Part shown: in pieces, positions 35,598-44,106 of the stretch
Numbering within the stretch: position 1 is the first letter of the stretch
How the letters are laid out: every line of letters starts with the position of its first letter
From: Kordia sp.
GTDB taxonomy: Bacteria; Bacteroidota; Bacteroidia; Flavobacteriales; Flavobacteriaceae
Direction of reading: 5' to 3'
Assembly (NCBI RefSeq): GCF_022447245.1
Contig: NZ_JAKVBC010000015.1
Location: 53,350-117,349, forward strand
DNA length: 64,000 bases
Position numbers and translations under genes: made by a program
Notes under the pieces: generated by a model
Database searches by the model: none
The model's input: the letters and a program-made list of their open reading frames with translations, nothing else
What the model was told of the DNA's origin: nothing

Positions 35598-36536
35598 CTA
35601 TATCCCCAAAATCTTTTTAATTTTATTCCCTAAACCGCTCTGTTTTTCACCAGGTTTTTCATCTTCTTCAAACAAAATACCTTTTACATTGAGGTGATGA
35701 CCAACTTGCTCTTGACCTACATATTCTTCAAAACCAATCACTTGTTTTCGGTATTTGCACATCTGACAGTTCATATTAGCAACACCATTTTTAGCTTCTT
35801 CCAAACGTTCATCAAAAGCTTTCAAAATCAATTCATCCGTACCAAAAGGATCGGTATAAATATATTCACTATCAGATTGTTCTTCCATGGCAGTAACAGC
35901 AGCATAAATACGTTCTAACAATACACCCGTAAAAAAGAAAAACGGAATGACAATGGTACGTTTAAAACCTAATTTATCAACCATTGCCAAACTCTCTTTA
36001 ATGTTTGGATACGCTGTCCCGCTATAACCAACAGTTGCAAAACCAAAGCCTAATCCTTCCCAAAGCATGTTCATCAATTTGGCAACATCACTATTGGCGT
36101 CAGGATCGGTAGTTCCGCGTCCTACTACAATTAAGCAAGTATCTTTACGATCAACTTTTGGATATTTTTTTTCAGTTTCTTGAATGCGTTTTGCCGCCAA
36201 ATCCAATAAAAAAGAACTCACGCCAATATGTTTTGCCATTGAAATGGTTAAATCATCGTGATAGGTTTGTAATGTATTTAATTCAAAAGGAATATCATTT
36301 TTTGCATGCGATCCTGCAAATAAAATAACTGGTAAGGCATAGATTTTACGAACGCCATCCAAATACATACGTTCTACAGCAGCTTCATAGGTAGGATGAT
36401 TAAACTCTAAAAAACCATAATCTACATCATAGCGATCTTGATACCGTTCTTTTAAGATAGCTACCAATCGTTTAAATGAGCTTACCGCAGCAGGTCTTCG
36501 AGAGCCGTGTCCACATAATAAAATCCCTTCTTTCAT
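35598..36536 (-). CDS. cbiX: sirohydrochlorin cobaltochelatase, long CbiX with CxxC motif
   Basis: The 312-residue protein has two CbiX half-domains, each with a class II chelatase pattern: GILLCGHGSRRPAAVSSF at the start and LIVVGRGTTDPDANSD in the second half (about residue 139). VILFAGSHAKNDIP holds a metal-binding His. A C-terminal MNCQMCKYRKQ motif (MxCxxC) matches the Fe-S-carrying long CbiX of Bacillus megaterium, with HH following. CbiX inserts Co2+ into sirohydrochlorin at the start of the anaerobic route. It is the last gene of the riboswitch-controlled minus-strand operon. Confidence 0.9.
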   Translation of the reverse strand: MKEGILLCGHGSRRPAAVSSFKRLVAILKERYQDRYDVDYGFLEFNHPTYEAAVERMYLDGVRKIYALPVILFAGSHAKNDIPFELNTLQTYHDDLTISMAKHIGVSSFLLDLAAKRIQETEKKYPKVDRKDTCLIVVGRGTTDPDANSDVAKLMNMLWEGLGFGFATVGYSGTAYPNIKESLAMVDKLGFKRTIVIPFFFFTGVLLERIYAAVTAMEEQSDSEYIYTDPFGTDELILKAFDERLEEAKNGVANMNCQMCKYRKQVIGFEEYVGQEQVGHHLNVKGILFEEDEKPGEKQSGLGNKIKKILGI

Positions 36537-36615
36537 CTTTTTTCTTTTTCTTTTTTCAACAGAACTTAGGTGAATTGAATCACTAAAGTCAATTCATATC
36601 ACAAATTTGATATCA

Positions 36616-37341
36616 CTATTTTTCAATAGGTGTCGCTCCAATAATAAATACCACTGGCATTTCAATATTTGCTTCAGCTACATCTGCTTCAATGGTACCT
36701 AATGTTCCTGTAACAATATGCTGATTGGTGCGGGAAACATTAGAAATTGCATTTACAGGAATGGTTTCGTCCTTACAAACCTCTAATAATTTTGGAATAA
36801 TACGATGTAAACTTTTCAATCCCATATAAATAGAAATTGTATTTCCTGCCTTTAACATATGTGCAATTCCATTCAGTTGTTCAAACGAATAATCTGCTGT
36901 ATGTGCCGTACAAATAAGCATCGCATTGGAATGATTTCGTTCTGTAATTGGAATGTTTAAACTGTTGGCAGCTGCCAGCGCTGCTGTAATTCCAGGGACA
37001 ACTTCAAAAGGTATCGTATGCTTTGTTAAATAGCGAGCTTCTTCAGCAGCTCTTCCATAAATATAAGGATCACCAGATTTTAATCGAACTACATTTTTTC
37101 CTTCATCGTAATATTTGTGAAGCAATTGATTAATTCGATCTTGTCGACTCACCTGATCTGTTTTATCACCAAACTTTCTTCCTACATATATTTTTTCTCC
37201 TTTTGTATTCAATTCTAGAATAGCTGTAGCTACCAAATTATCATGCAAGATAACGTCAGCTTCTGTTACAAGCGAATGTGCTTTAACAGTTAGTAATTCA
37301 GGATCTCCAGGACCCGCGCCTATGATCGTTACTTTGTGCAT
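36616..37341 (-). CDS. cobA: uroporphyrinogen-III C-methyltransferase
   Basis: The 241-residue protein has the SUMT signatures VTIIGAGPGDPELLTVKA, VILHDNLV, LKSGDPYIYGRAAEEARYL, VPGITAALAAANSLNIPIT and AMLICTAHT. It adds methyl groups at C2 and C7 of uroporphyrinogen III to give precorrin-2, the branch point to cobalamin, sirohaem and haem d1. No precorrin-2 dehydrogenase domain is fused to it. It starts 1 bp after the SDR-type gene and is followed after 79 bp by cbiX. Confidence 0.92.
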   Translation of the reverse strand: MHKVTIIGAGPGDPELLTVKAHSLVTEADVILHDNLVATAILELNTKGEKIYVGRKFGDKTDQVSRQDRINQLLHKYYDEGKNVVRLKSGDPYIYGRAAEEARYLTKHTIPFEVVPGITAALAAANSLNIPITERNHSNAMLICTAHTADYSFEQLNGIAHMLKAGNTISIYMGLKSLHRIIPKLLEVCKDETIPVNAISNVSRTNQHIVTGTLGTIEADVAEANIEMPVVFIIGATPIEK

Positions 37342-38160
37342 TTATTGAACTAAAATTAAAGGATCAGCATACTTATATGTATAGTCTAGCATGACCTTAC
37401 TTTTATTATTGGATATTTTTTTAAAAGCTACTGTTGTAGCAGCTTTGAACTGCGGTGGAGTTAGCTTCGCTTTTTTCGCCGCTAAGATATAAAATGTTTC
37501 GCGTAGTGGATGCTCATCTGCACAACCATTGAAAATTTCTCCCCAAGCTTCTTTTGAGATAATAGCATCTATCAGTCCAATGCAATCATCTTGGTGAATT
37601 ACGTTGATAGGCGCTTTTCCATTGGCGACTTCTTTTTTATTGGCTAAAAATCGCCCTGGAACTCTGTCGTAGCCAATCAATCCAGATAAACGTAAAATAG
37701 TCAAACGATTACCTATATGTGATTTTAAAATATTTTCGACAGCCAATACGGCTTTGCCAGATTCTTTTTCTGGTTGATTGTCAAGATCTTCCGTAACCCA
37801 ATCATTGGTGTTTTGATATACAGATGTTGAACTCACAAAAATCACCTTTTGCGTTTCCCCAATAAAAGGCAAAATACTATTCACCTGTTCTTGATAAATG
37901 TCAATAATATTTGGAATCCGTTTTGGAGGAAAATTGATGATAACAATTTCACTTTCAGCTAAAAAATTAGCATATACTTCATCATCATGAGTTGTTCCCA
38001 ATTTGAAAACATAGGATTGAATTCCTGCTGCTTCCAGTGTAGCTACTTTTTCTACGGAAGTCGTGGAACCTTTTACGGTATAATTCTGTGCAATGAAATG
38101 TTTTGCCAATGGCAAACCGAGCCATCCACAACCTAAAATACTGATTTTCTTAGTTTTCAA
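37342..38160 (-). CDS. NAD(P)-binding epimerase-like protein (YeeZ type)
   Basis: The 272-residue protein begins KKISILGCGWLGLPLAKHF, a Rossmann start with GxGWLG, which is typical of YeeZ-like atypical SDR proteins. INFPPKR and VIFVSSTSVYQNT with the SS..Y pattern of extended SDRs follow. Its substrate is unknown. It overlaps the ferredoxin-domain gene by 11 bp and abuts cobA, so it lies inside a riboswitch-controlled cobalamin operon. A role in corrin reduction or precorrin-2 oxidation could be imagined, but nothing in the sequence shows this. Confidence 0.75.
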   Translation of the reverse strand: MKTKKISILGCGWLGLPLAKHFIAQNYTVKGSTTSVEKVATLEAAGIQSYVFKLGTTHDDEVYANFLAESEIVIINFPPKRIPNIIDIYQEQVNSILPFIGETQKVIFVSSTSVYQNTNDWVTEDLDNQPEKESGKAVLAVENILKSHIGNRLTILRLSGLIGYDRVPGRFLANKKEVANGKAPINVIHQDDCIGLIDAIISKEAWGEIFNGCADEHPLRETFYILAAKKAKLTPPQFKAATTVAFKKISNNKSKVMLDYTYKYADPLILVQ

Positions 38161-38983
38161 TCGCTGCTACTATTTTTGGATTATTGATGTCCATTTGTAA
38201 ATAAATACGTAACACATATTCCCAATGTGCTGTATCTTTTTTGGATATATGTAAAGATAGTAAATGCTTGCCTTTTTTATTTTTAAGTCGAATACACGCT
38301 GCATCTTCTAAATGATTTCGATCCCAAATAACTTCAGCAACACTCACTTTTCGATCTTTTATGACTTGATCAACCTCTGCTTCAATAGCTCTTGGAATAG
38401 GACCAATAGCTAGAATGATATCAGTTCCTTCGACAATCATGTCAAACGTATCTGTATAGGTAACGGTGTGTGGATTAGCGATTGTACTTATAGTTCCATC
38501 AGGAAATGAAACTCGTAAATTAGTTGGCGCTTCAAACAATTTTTTAAATAATGGATAGATGTATTGATCTGAAGCAGAGGAACGAGCAACTAGAACTTCA
38601 CCAAACTCAGCATCATTTTTTTCTTTAAAAACTACAGGAGCTACTGTTTTTTCATTTTCTGTTGCCAACGCATCCCAACCTTCTTGATACAATAAATATT
38701 CGTCTACAGGTTGATTGTGTTTTGTGTGCGCATCGACAATTTCAACTGCTTTTTCTGGCGTTAGGTTTTTGTACCAATAATTGCCTGGTTGCACAATCCA
38801 AGTTGGCGCATCTTCACAACGACCGTTGCAACGTGTGCGAATACTGTGCGTATCATTCCATAATCCTTCATTTCGTAAATGTGCGCGTGCTTCGCGAACT
38901 GCCATTTCACTTTTTGCTTTTCGGCACGAACCACCATCACAAAATTGAAATGTTGTTGTTACTTTTGAAATATTTTTTCCCAT
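38150..38983 (-). CDS. thioredoxin-fold 2Fe-2S ferredoxin with an unknown C-terminal domain
   Basis: Counting from ATG at 38983 (277 residues), residues 1-90 form a thioredoxin-like 2Fe-2S ferredoxin with cysteines at 15, 20, 52 and 56 (FQFCDGGSC and RTRCNGRCEDAPTW). Residues 110-277 form a second region with no recognised motif (EVLVARSSASDQYIYPLFKK and IDRNHLEDAACIRLK-like segments, WDRNHLEDAACIRLK). It is the first gene after the cobalamin riboswitch. It may supply electrons to a corrin-ring or cobalt reduction step or to the Fe-S CbiX. An upstream ATG at 38995 is possible. Confidence 0.75.
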   Translation of the reverse strand: MGKNISKVTTTFQFCDGGSCRKAKSEMAVREARAHLRNEGLWNDTHSIRTRCNGRCEDAPTWIVQPGNYWYKNLTPEKAVEIVDAHTKHNQPVDEYLLYQEGWDALATENEKTVAPVVFKEKNDAEFGEVLVARSSASDQYIYPLFKKLFEAPTNLRVSFPDGTISTIANPHTVTYTDTFDMIVEGTDIILAIGPIPRAIEAEVDQVIKDRKVSVAEVIWDRNHLEDAACIRLKNKKGKHLLSLHISKKDTAHWEYVLRIYLQMDINNPKIVAAIEN

Positions 38984-39082
38984 TCGAGAATACAAATAAA
39001 TTAAGCAGGTAACCTATAGAAAATGTACAAGGTATAGTATAAATTTTCTAACTCTTTACCCGAGAGTTATTAATCATGCTAT

Positions 39083-39232
39083 GATTTAGGGCAGGTCTCC
39101 TGACTTGGCTTCAAAATATCGTCTTCCCACTTTTTAAAGCAGTGACTTTGTTGATAGTTTGTTTGGAATAAGCCTTACAGTTGCGGGAACAGTTTTGGAT
39201 TTGCACCAAATTCCCTTTTCATTTTTATCTTC
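39083..39232 (-). promoter_or_regulatory. cobalamin riboswitch
   Basis: Read on the minus strand, the region contains GGGAATTTGGTGCAAATCC, TGTTCCCGCAACTGTAA and the B12 box AGTCAGGAGACCTGCC at 39105-39090, in the order and spacing of an AdoCbl/cobalamin riboswitch. TATCTTTA at 39263-39256 is a plausible -7 element just upstream. About 100 nt follow before the first ATG and include TAACTCT...AGAGTTA and AATCAT...ATGATT hairpins, which may form the expression platform. It should switch off the ferredoxin-SDR-cobA-cbiX operon when cobalamin is plentiful. Confidence 0.95.
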
Positions 39233-39431
39233 ATAAAAAACCGTAAATCTGTTTGTAAAGATATGGCTTTTTATCGAACTCATTTACGCTTTTTTAATTT
39301 GCTAAGAAATTGCTCTTTTCAGTGCTCTTTTTATTTTTTTGCCTCGTAGCGCTGCTATGGAACTCATAAAAGCTTTCAACAACCCATAAAAATTTCTAAT
39401 TTTCGCTTACATCTTAATAGTTTACATGAGT

Positions 39432-39956
39432 TCATTCAATAAAATTTGTAATAAACTTCAAGCGCTCAGTAATACTCGCTTTTGGTAGCATTATGATTGA
39501 AAAACCCAATTTTTGATATACTTCAATGATTAAATCTTGTAGCTTTGAAGCTTCTTCGAAAGATTGTAAACGTTGTGAATCAATAATATAGATTTCTTCC
39601 CAAATGGGCAATAAGAATACCATAGTATGATAGTAGTTCTTGTAATCAAATTGCTGTAGTTTTTTGGGGATAGGATGATTTTTGAGATTTAGATAGGCAA
39701 TTGTATCTGCCAATCCACGATCTACAAAGGCATCTGATGTTAAAGGAAGTGCTAATTCTTGAACGATTTGTTGAGATACTAATTCTGTAAATCCGATAAT
39801 GTCTTGCCAAGGAGTTTTTGTGCCATTTATGTTTTGTTGTGATACAATGACACGTCTTGATACTTCTTTAAAAGTACAATACCCTTGTTGCTGTAGCGCA
39901 TTGAGTAAGGTTGTTTTTCCCGTTCCTGGGGCACCTGTAATAATATATCGCTTCAT
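39432..39956 (-). CDS. AAA-type ATPase/kinase (AAA_28 fold), unknown role
   Basis: The 174-residue protein has the Walker A motif ITGAPGTGKTTLLNAL at residues 6-21, the conserved FKEVSRRVI segment, DRGLADTIAYL as a Walker B-like or catalytic Asp region, and ends in KLGFSIIMLPKASITERL. This is the AAA_28 family, related to NadR-type kinases. Its stop/start overlap with cbiB (4 bp) places it in the nucleotide-loop operon. A kinase acting on a nucleoside or on a cobalamin precursor is possible. The actual substrate is not known. Confidence 0.75.
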   Translation of the reverse strand: MKRYIITGAPGTGKTTLLNALQQQGYCTFKEVSRRVIVSQQNINGTKTPWQDIIGFTELVSQQIVQELALPLTSDAFVDRGLADTIAYLNLKNHPIPKKLQQFDYKNYYHTMVFLLPIWEEIYIIDSQRLQSFEEASKLQDLIIEVYQKLGFSIIMLPKASITERLKFITNFIE

Positions 39957-40885
39957 AAAACACTAATATATTGCAGCACTAAAATGCAAATGACACATAG
40001 AAGCGTTGTAGTATGATTGATGGTAGCTACCTTTTTAAATTCTGAATTTTCTATGATTCTGTCGTTGTCTCCAATATAGGGTTTGTCTACAAGTTTACCA
40101 TGATAATAATTTGGTCCGCCAAATCTACAATCTAAAATAAAAGCCAATGCTGCTTCAGGATATCCTGCATTAGGACTTGAATGTTTGGTTCCTTCATGAA
40201 ACACTTTTCCTATGAGATGAATTTTTCCCGTGATTATCAGCATTAATATTGCTGTCAATCGTGCAGGAATAAAATTCAGTACATCGTCTAATTTGGCAGC
40301 AAACTTCCCGAACTGTTCATAACGTTCATTTTTATAACCAATCATTGAATCGAGTGTATTTACCATTTTATAGAGCATCGCACCAGGAACACCTAAAAAG
40401 GCATAATAAAATAATGGAGCAATTACTCCATCACTTAAATTTTCTGAAAGTGTTTCAAAAACAGCCGTTTTCACTTGCTGTGCATTCAATTTTTCCGTTT
40501 CTCTTCCCACAATCCATGACAAGCGTTTTCGACCTTGTACAATCCCTTTTTTAAGTTCGGTAAAAACTGCTTTTCCTTCTTCAATCAAACTTTTATTCGC
40601 CAAAGCATAAAATAAGAAAATACTATTGAATACAACAAACGGAATTGTATAGGATTTCAGTACATAATTCACACCATAAAAAAATAGAAAAACACCACTA
40701 CAAAGTACCATGGTAAGAAAAGCTCCTTTTGCAAATCGAGCTGTATTTTTATTGAGGATTTTTTCGCCAAAAGCAATCATATTTCCATACAATCGAATGG
40801 GATGCGGTAACCATCTTGGATCACCCAAAGCTAAATCCAATACATATGCAATGACCAACGGAAGTATATAAATTAAGGGTTCCAT
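39953..40885 (-). CDS. cbiB: adenosylcobinamide-phosphate synthase
   Basis: The 310-residue membrane protein has the CbiB/CobD motifs ALDLALGDPRWLPHPIRLYG-like residues at 15-35 (LDLALGDP, HPIRLYG), LSWIVGRET, VNTLDSMIGYKNERYEQFGKFAAK and PNAGYPEAALA. These are characteristic of the enzyme that attaches aminopropanol phosphate (or ethanolamine phosphate) to adenosylcobyric acid. About five helices anchor it in the inner membrane. It overlaps the upstream aminotransferase-like gene by 13 bp. Confidence 0.92.
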   Translation of the reverse strand: MEPLIYILPLVIAYVLDLALGDPRWLPHPIRLYGNMIAFGEKILNKNTARFAKGAFLTMVLCSGVFLFFYGVNYVLKSYTIPFVVFNSIFLFYALANKSLIEEGKAVFTELKKGIVQGRKRLSWIVGRETEKLNAQQVKTAVFETLSENLSDGVIAPLFYYAFLGVPGAMLYKMVNTLDSMIGYKNERYEQFGKFAAKLDDVLNFIPARLTAILMLIITGKIHLIGKVFHEGTKHSSPNAGYPEAALAFILDCRFGGPNYYHGKLVDKPYIGDNDRIIENSEFKKVATINHTTTLLCVICILVLQYISVL

Positions 40886-41895
40886 TGTTGCAATGCGTTG
40901 ATTAATAATTGATTTTTTTCTGGAGTTTGACTCGCAATACGAATGTAATGTGCATCTAAGGTTCGAAAATTAGAAGCATCCCGAATTAATAATTGATGCT
41001 CATTAACAAGATATGATTTTAATGCAGTAGCTTTTGGTTCTGACAGTTTGACTAAAAAGTAGGTGGTGTCCGTTGGAATTACTTCAAAACCTTCTAATGC
41101 ATGTATCGCTTTTTGAAGTGCTTTGGTATGTTGAAAACAAGTTTTAAAGTCAGGAGCCAATTCCGAATAGTTTTGAAATAGAAATTCACCTGCTTGCAAT
41201 GCAATGGTATTGACATTCCATGGCATTTTATGTTTTATAAGTTTCGCAATGAGCGTTGGATTTGCCAATAGATAACCTAAACGCAATCCAGGAATGCAAA
41301 ACAGCTTCGTTAATGATTTTATTAGGATAATATTCGTCCTACTTTTTAACAAAGAACCACAAGAAATCGCATTTTTTGTAAACTCCGTATAGGCTTCATC
41401 AATTATAAAGATGGTGTTTGGAAATTTTGTGCTGAGTTGTACAATTTCTTCAACCGTATTTTCAAATCCATCAGGATTATTAGGATTACAAATAAATGCT
41501 AATGTTGTTGTAAACTCGTGTTGTAAGACTTCATTTCTGTGGATAAATTCAATCTGTAGATTGTTGGCTTTTGACGCTTGCTCGTATTCAGAAAATGAAG
41601 GCATGCAAATTGTCACAGAAGCTGAATGAAACGCATTGGCGACCAAATAAAAAGCTTCCGTTGCACCATTGGTCACAATCGTTGAATTTGACGAAATGCC
41701 ATGGTGTTTCTCAATCGTTTTTACCAAATATTCTGCACTTGGTGCAGGATAATTTTCAATATGTGGTAATTGTTGCTGAATGTACTTTACTAATTTTTTT
41801 GGCGCACCTTGATACCATACATTCGAGCTAAAATTAGCTTTAAATACGCGATCGCCATATTTGTACAAATCATCGCCATGTCCGTAATCAATCAT
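40873..41895 (-). CDS. cobD: threonine-phosphate decarboxylase-like PLP enzyme
   Basis: The 340-residue protein is a fold-type I aminotransferase-like enzyme, with DYGHGDDLYKYG at the N-terminus (the HGG-type start of CobD/CobC), NGATEAFYLVAN, CNPNNPDG, FIIDEAYTEF and the PLP lysine in IKSLTKLFCIPGLRLGYL. In a cobalamin cluster between cobQ and cbiB it should make (R)-1-aminopropan-2-ol phosphate from threonine phosphate. By fold alone it could be a histidinol-phosphate aminotransferase; the context decides. It starts 13 bp after the cobQ stop. Confidence 0.85.
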   Translation of the reverse strand: MIDYGHGDDLYKYGDRVFKANFSSNVWYQGAPKKLVKYIQQQLPHIENYPAPSAEYLVKTIEKHHGISSNSTIVTNGATEAFYLVANAFHSASVTICMPSFSEYEQASKANNLQIEFIHRNEVLQHEFTTTLAFICNPNNPDGFENTVEEIVQLSTKFPNTIFIIDEAYTEFTKNAISCGSLLKSRTNIILIKSLTKLFCIPGLRLGYLLANPTLIAKLIKHKMPWNVNTIALQAGEFLFQNYSELAPDFKTCFQHTKALQKAIHALEGFEVIPTDTTYFLVKLSEPKATALKSYLVNEHQLLIRDASNFRTLDAHYIRIASQTPEKNQLLINALQQWNP

Positions 41896-41908
41896 AGAAG
41901 TATTGCTT

Positions 41909-43378
41909 TTAAAGTTCCATGTTTTTAATGATTTGATCTATAGCTATATGTTTCGTAAGATGTGCTGCCAGCTTATCATAGTTTTCTTCTTTGTACGCTT
42001 TATAATCAAAAGTTGTATCTGTTTCTTGAATGTCGAAATCGCTCAACAACTCGTCAATAATACTACTATTGTCAAAAATTCCATGAATATAGGTTCCCCA
42101 ACAATGATCGGAAAGATAACCTTCTGCGTGTCCATTGATCGTATTGAGCGGTTGCTGTTTTGCTTCAAAAGTAGTCACACCCATGTGTATTTCATAACCA
42201 GAACATACGATATCAGATGCTTTGAAGGTAAATTGACATTGTTTGGTGGTTTTTTCGGCAGCCATGGTTGTATGTGCAGGAATAATGCCCAATCCGGGAA
42301 TGGTTTGAATGTCATTTTCTACATGATGCGGATCGGAAATAGATGTTCCTAACATTTGAAAGCCACCGCAAATTCCAATAATTCTTTTCTTTTGTACGTG
42401 CGCATTTAAGATTTCTTGTGCGAGCGAAGCTTCTCGTAAAAACTGCATGTCAGCAATGGTATTTTTACTGCCTGGAATCATAATGATATCTGCTTTTTTC
42501 AAATCTTCAGCAGATCGTGTATAAAATACATGGACACGTTCGTCTTTTTCCAATCGGTTAAAATCCGTAAAGTTTGAAATATAAGGCAGTAAGATGACTG
42601 CAATATTGATTTTTTCTTTGGAAAACTGTTTGTGTTTATCTTCTAATCCTAGTGAATCTTCTTCTTCAATATAAATATCTTTCGCAAAAGGAACTACGCC
42701 CAAAACGGGTACATTGGTCAATTCTTCCAACATTTTTCTGCCTTCTTCAAACAGCGAAATATCGCCTCTAAATTTATTGACAATGATACCTTTAATTAAT
42801 TTTCGTTCGTCTTCTTCCAATAGCGCAATACTTCCATACACACTTGCAAAAACACCACCGCGGTCAATATCAGCTACCAAATATACAGCAGCATTTGCGT
42901 GTTGAGCCATACGCATATTTACAATGTCACGATGTTTTAAATTGAGTTCGCTAATACTTCCTGCACCTTCTAAAACAATGGGTGCATACGAATTATTCAA
43001 TTTTTTGAATGCCTTTTGTACTTCTTCAAACAGATATTGTTTGTTGTTGCCTAAAAAGTAGGCTCTTGCTGTTTGATCTCCAATAGGTTTTCCGTGTAAA
43101 ATTACTTGCGATTTGTTGGCTCCTGAAGGTTTTAATAATACAGGGTTCATTTCGGTATTACAATCAATCTTTGCCGCTTCTGCCTGTACTGCTTGTGCAC
43201 GTCCCAGCTCCAATCCGTCTTTGGTCACAAAACTATTTAAAGACATATTCTGCGCTTTAAATGGAGCAGGCGCATATCCTTTTTGTTTTAAAATACGACA
43301 CAAGCCTGTGACGATAATGCTTTTACCTACATCAGAACCTGTGCCCACAAACATCATGGGACGTAATTTTTTTGCCAT
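41909..43378 (-). CDS. cobQ: cobyric acid synthase
   Basis: The protein (489 residues from ATG at 43378) has the CobQ/CbiP P-loop MFVGTGSDVGKSIIVTGLC, FKAQNMSLNSFVTKDGLELGRAQA, LEGAGSISELNL, DIDRGGVFASVYG and a glutaminase domain with the nucleophile Cys in IIGICGGFQMLG and GYEIHMGVT. It amidates the b, d, e and g side chains. The -7 element TATTTTTG (minus strand, 43404-43397) lies 19 bp before this ATG, which rules out the in-frame ATG at 43399. First gene of the cobQ-cobD-cbiB-ATPase operon. Confidence 0.92.
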   Translation of the reverse strand: MAKKLRPMMFVGTGSDVGKSIIVTGLCRILKQKGYAPAPFKAQNMSLNSFVTKDGLELGRAQAVQAEAAKIDCNTEMNPVLLKPSGANKSQVILHGKPIGDQTARAYFLGNNKQYLFEEVQKAFKKLNNSYAPIVLEGAGSISELNLKHRDIVNMRMAQHANAAVYLVADIDRGGVFASVYGSIALLEEDERKLIKGIIVNKFRGDISLFEEGRKMLEELTNVPVLGVVPFAKDIYIEEEDSLGLEDKHKQFSKEKINIAVILLPYISNFTDFNRLEKDERVHVFYTRSAEDLKKADIIMIPGSKNTIADMQFLREASLAQEILNAHVQKKRIIGICGGFQMLGTSISDPHHVENDIQTIPGLGIIPAHTTMAAEKTTKQCQFTFKASDIVCSGYEIHMGVTTFEAKQQPLNTINGHAEGYLSDHCWGTYIHGIFDNSSIIDELLSDFDIQETDTTFDYKAYKEENYDKLAAHLTKHIAIDQIIKNMEL

Positions 43379-43396
43379 TCTTTTTCTTGTGAGTAG

Positions 43397-43404
43397 CAAA
43401 AATA
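43397..43404 (-). promoter_or_regulatory. -7 promoter element of the cobQ operon
   Basis: On the minus strand the bases read TATTTTTG, matching TAnnTTTG, 19 bp before the preferred cobQ start. No cobalamin riboswitch is seen in this 200-bp divergent region. Confidence 0.5.
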
Positions 43405-43592
43405 ATGGAAAAGCAACATTTGTGAAACTGTTACTTGATTATTTTACTGGATAATTGAGATTTGAATGCTCAAATGTCTCTTCTAAAATATTTTTAATTG
43501 CTTTCATTTTACAATTCACGGTTTTGTCTTAGCGTAGTTTACTATTTTGAATAAAAAATGAGTATTTTTACGCTCTTTAAAACACAATATTC

Positions 43593-44096
43593 ATGATCTA
43601 TTATATTTCGGGAGGAGAACGTTCAGGAAAATCTTCTTACGGAGAAAAATTAGCGTTATCATTGAGCGATACACCTGTGTATGTAGCCACTTCACGAATT
43701 TGGGATGATAATTTTAGAGAACGTATTGAACGTCACAAAGCTTCCAGAAATGACAATTGGATCAATAGAGAAGAAGAAAAAGTATTATCAAATGTCATAC
43801 AAGAAGATGAAGTTGTATTGATTGATTGTGTGACCTTATGGTTGACTAATTTTTTTATGGATACGGATAGTAATGTAGAAGCTTCTCTAAACTTGGCAAA
43901 AGCTGAATTTGATAACATACGAAACATGAAGGCTACGATAATTTTTATTTCTAATGAGATTGGAATGGGCGGTCATGCCGCCACTCCGATTGGAAGGAAA
44001 TTTACAGAACTTCAAGGATGGATGAATCAATATATTGCGCAGCATGCTGATAAAGCTACGGTGATGATTTCGGGTTTACCATTACAACTTAAATAA
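43593..44096 (+). CDS. cobU: adenosylcobinamide kinase / guanylyltransferase
   Basis: The 167-residue protein has the CobU P-loop ISGGERSGKSSYGEKLA, VYVATSRIWDDNFRERIERHKASR with the GTP-binding residues and the His that carries GMP, LIDCVTLWLTNFF and ISNEIGMGGHAATPIGRKFTE-like residues (SNEIGMGGHAATP). It phosphorylates adenosylcobinamide and transfers GMP to it. It heads a four-gene nucleotide-loop operon (cobU-cobT-cobS-cobC) divergent from cobQ. Confidence 0.92.
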   Translation: MIYYISGGERSGKSSYGEKLALSLSDTPVYVATSRIWDDNFRERIERHKASRNDNWINREEEKVLSNVIQEDEVVLIDCVTLWLTNFFMDTDSNVEASLNLAKAEFDNIRNMKATIIFISNEIGMGGHAATPIGRKFTELQGWMNQYIAQHADKATVMISGLPLQLK

Positions 44097-44106
44097 AAAA
44101 AACAGA

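Noticed and set aside
40873..41895. Histidinol-phosphate aminotransferase
   Set aside because: The fold is shared, but the gene sits between cobQ and cbiB with a 13-bp gap and a 13-bp overlap and begins with the HG-type N-terminus of CobD-like enzymes, so threonine-phosphate decarboxylase is preferred.
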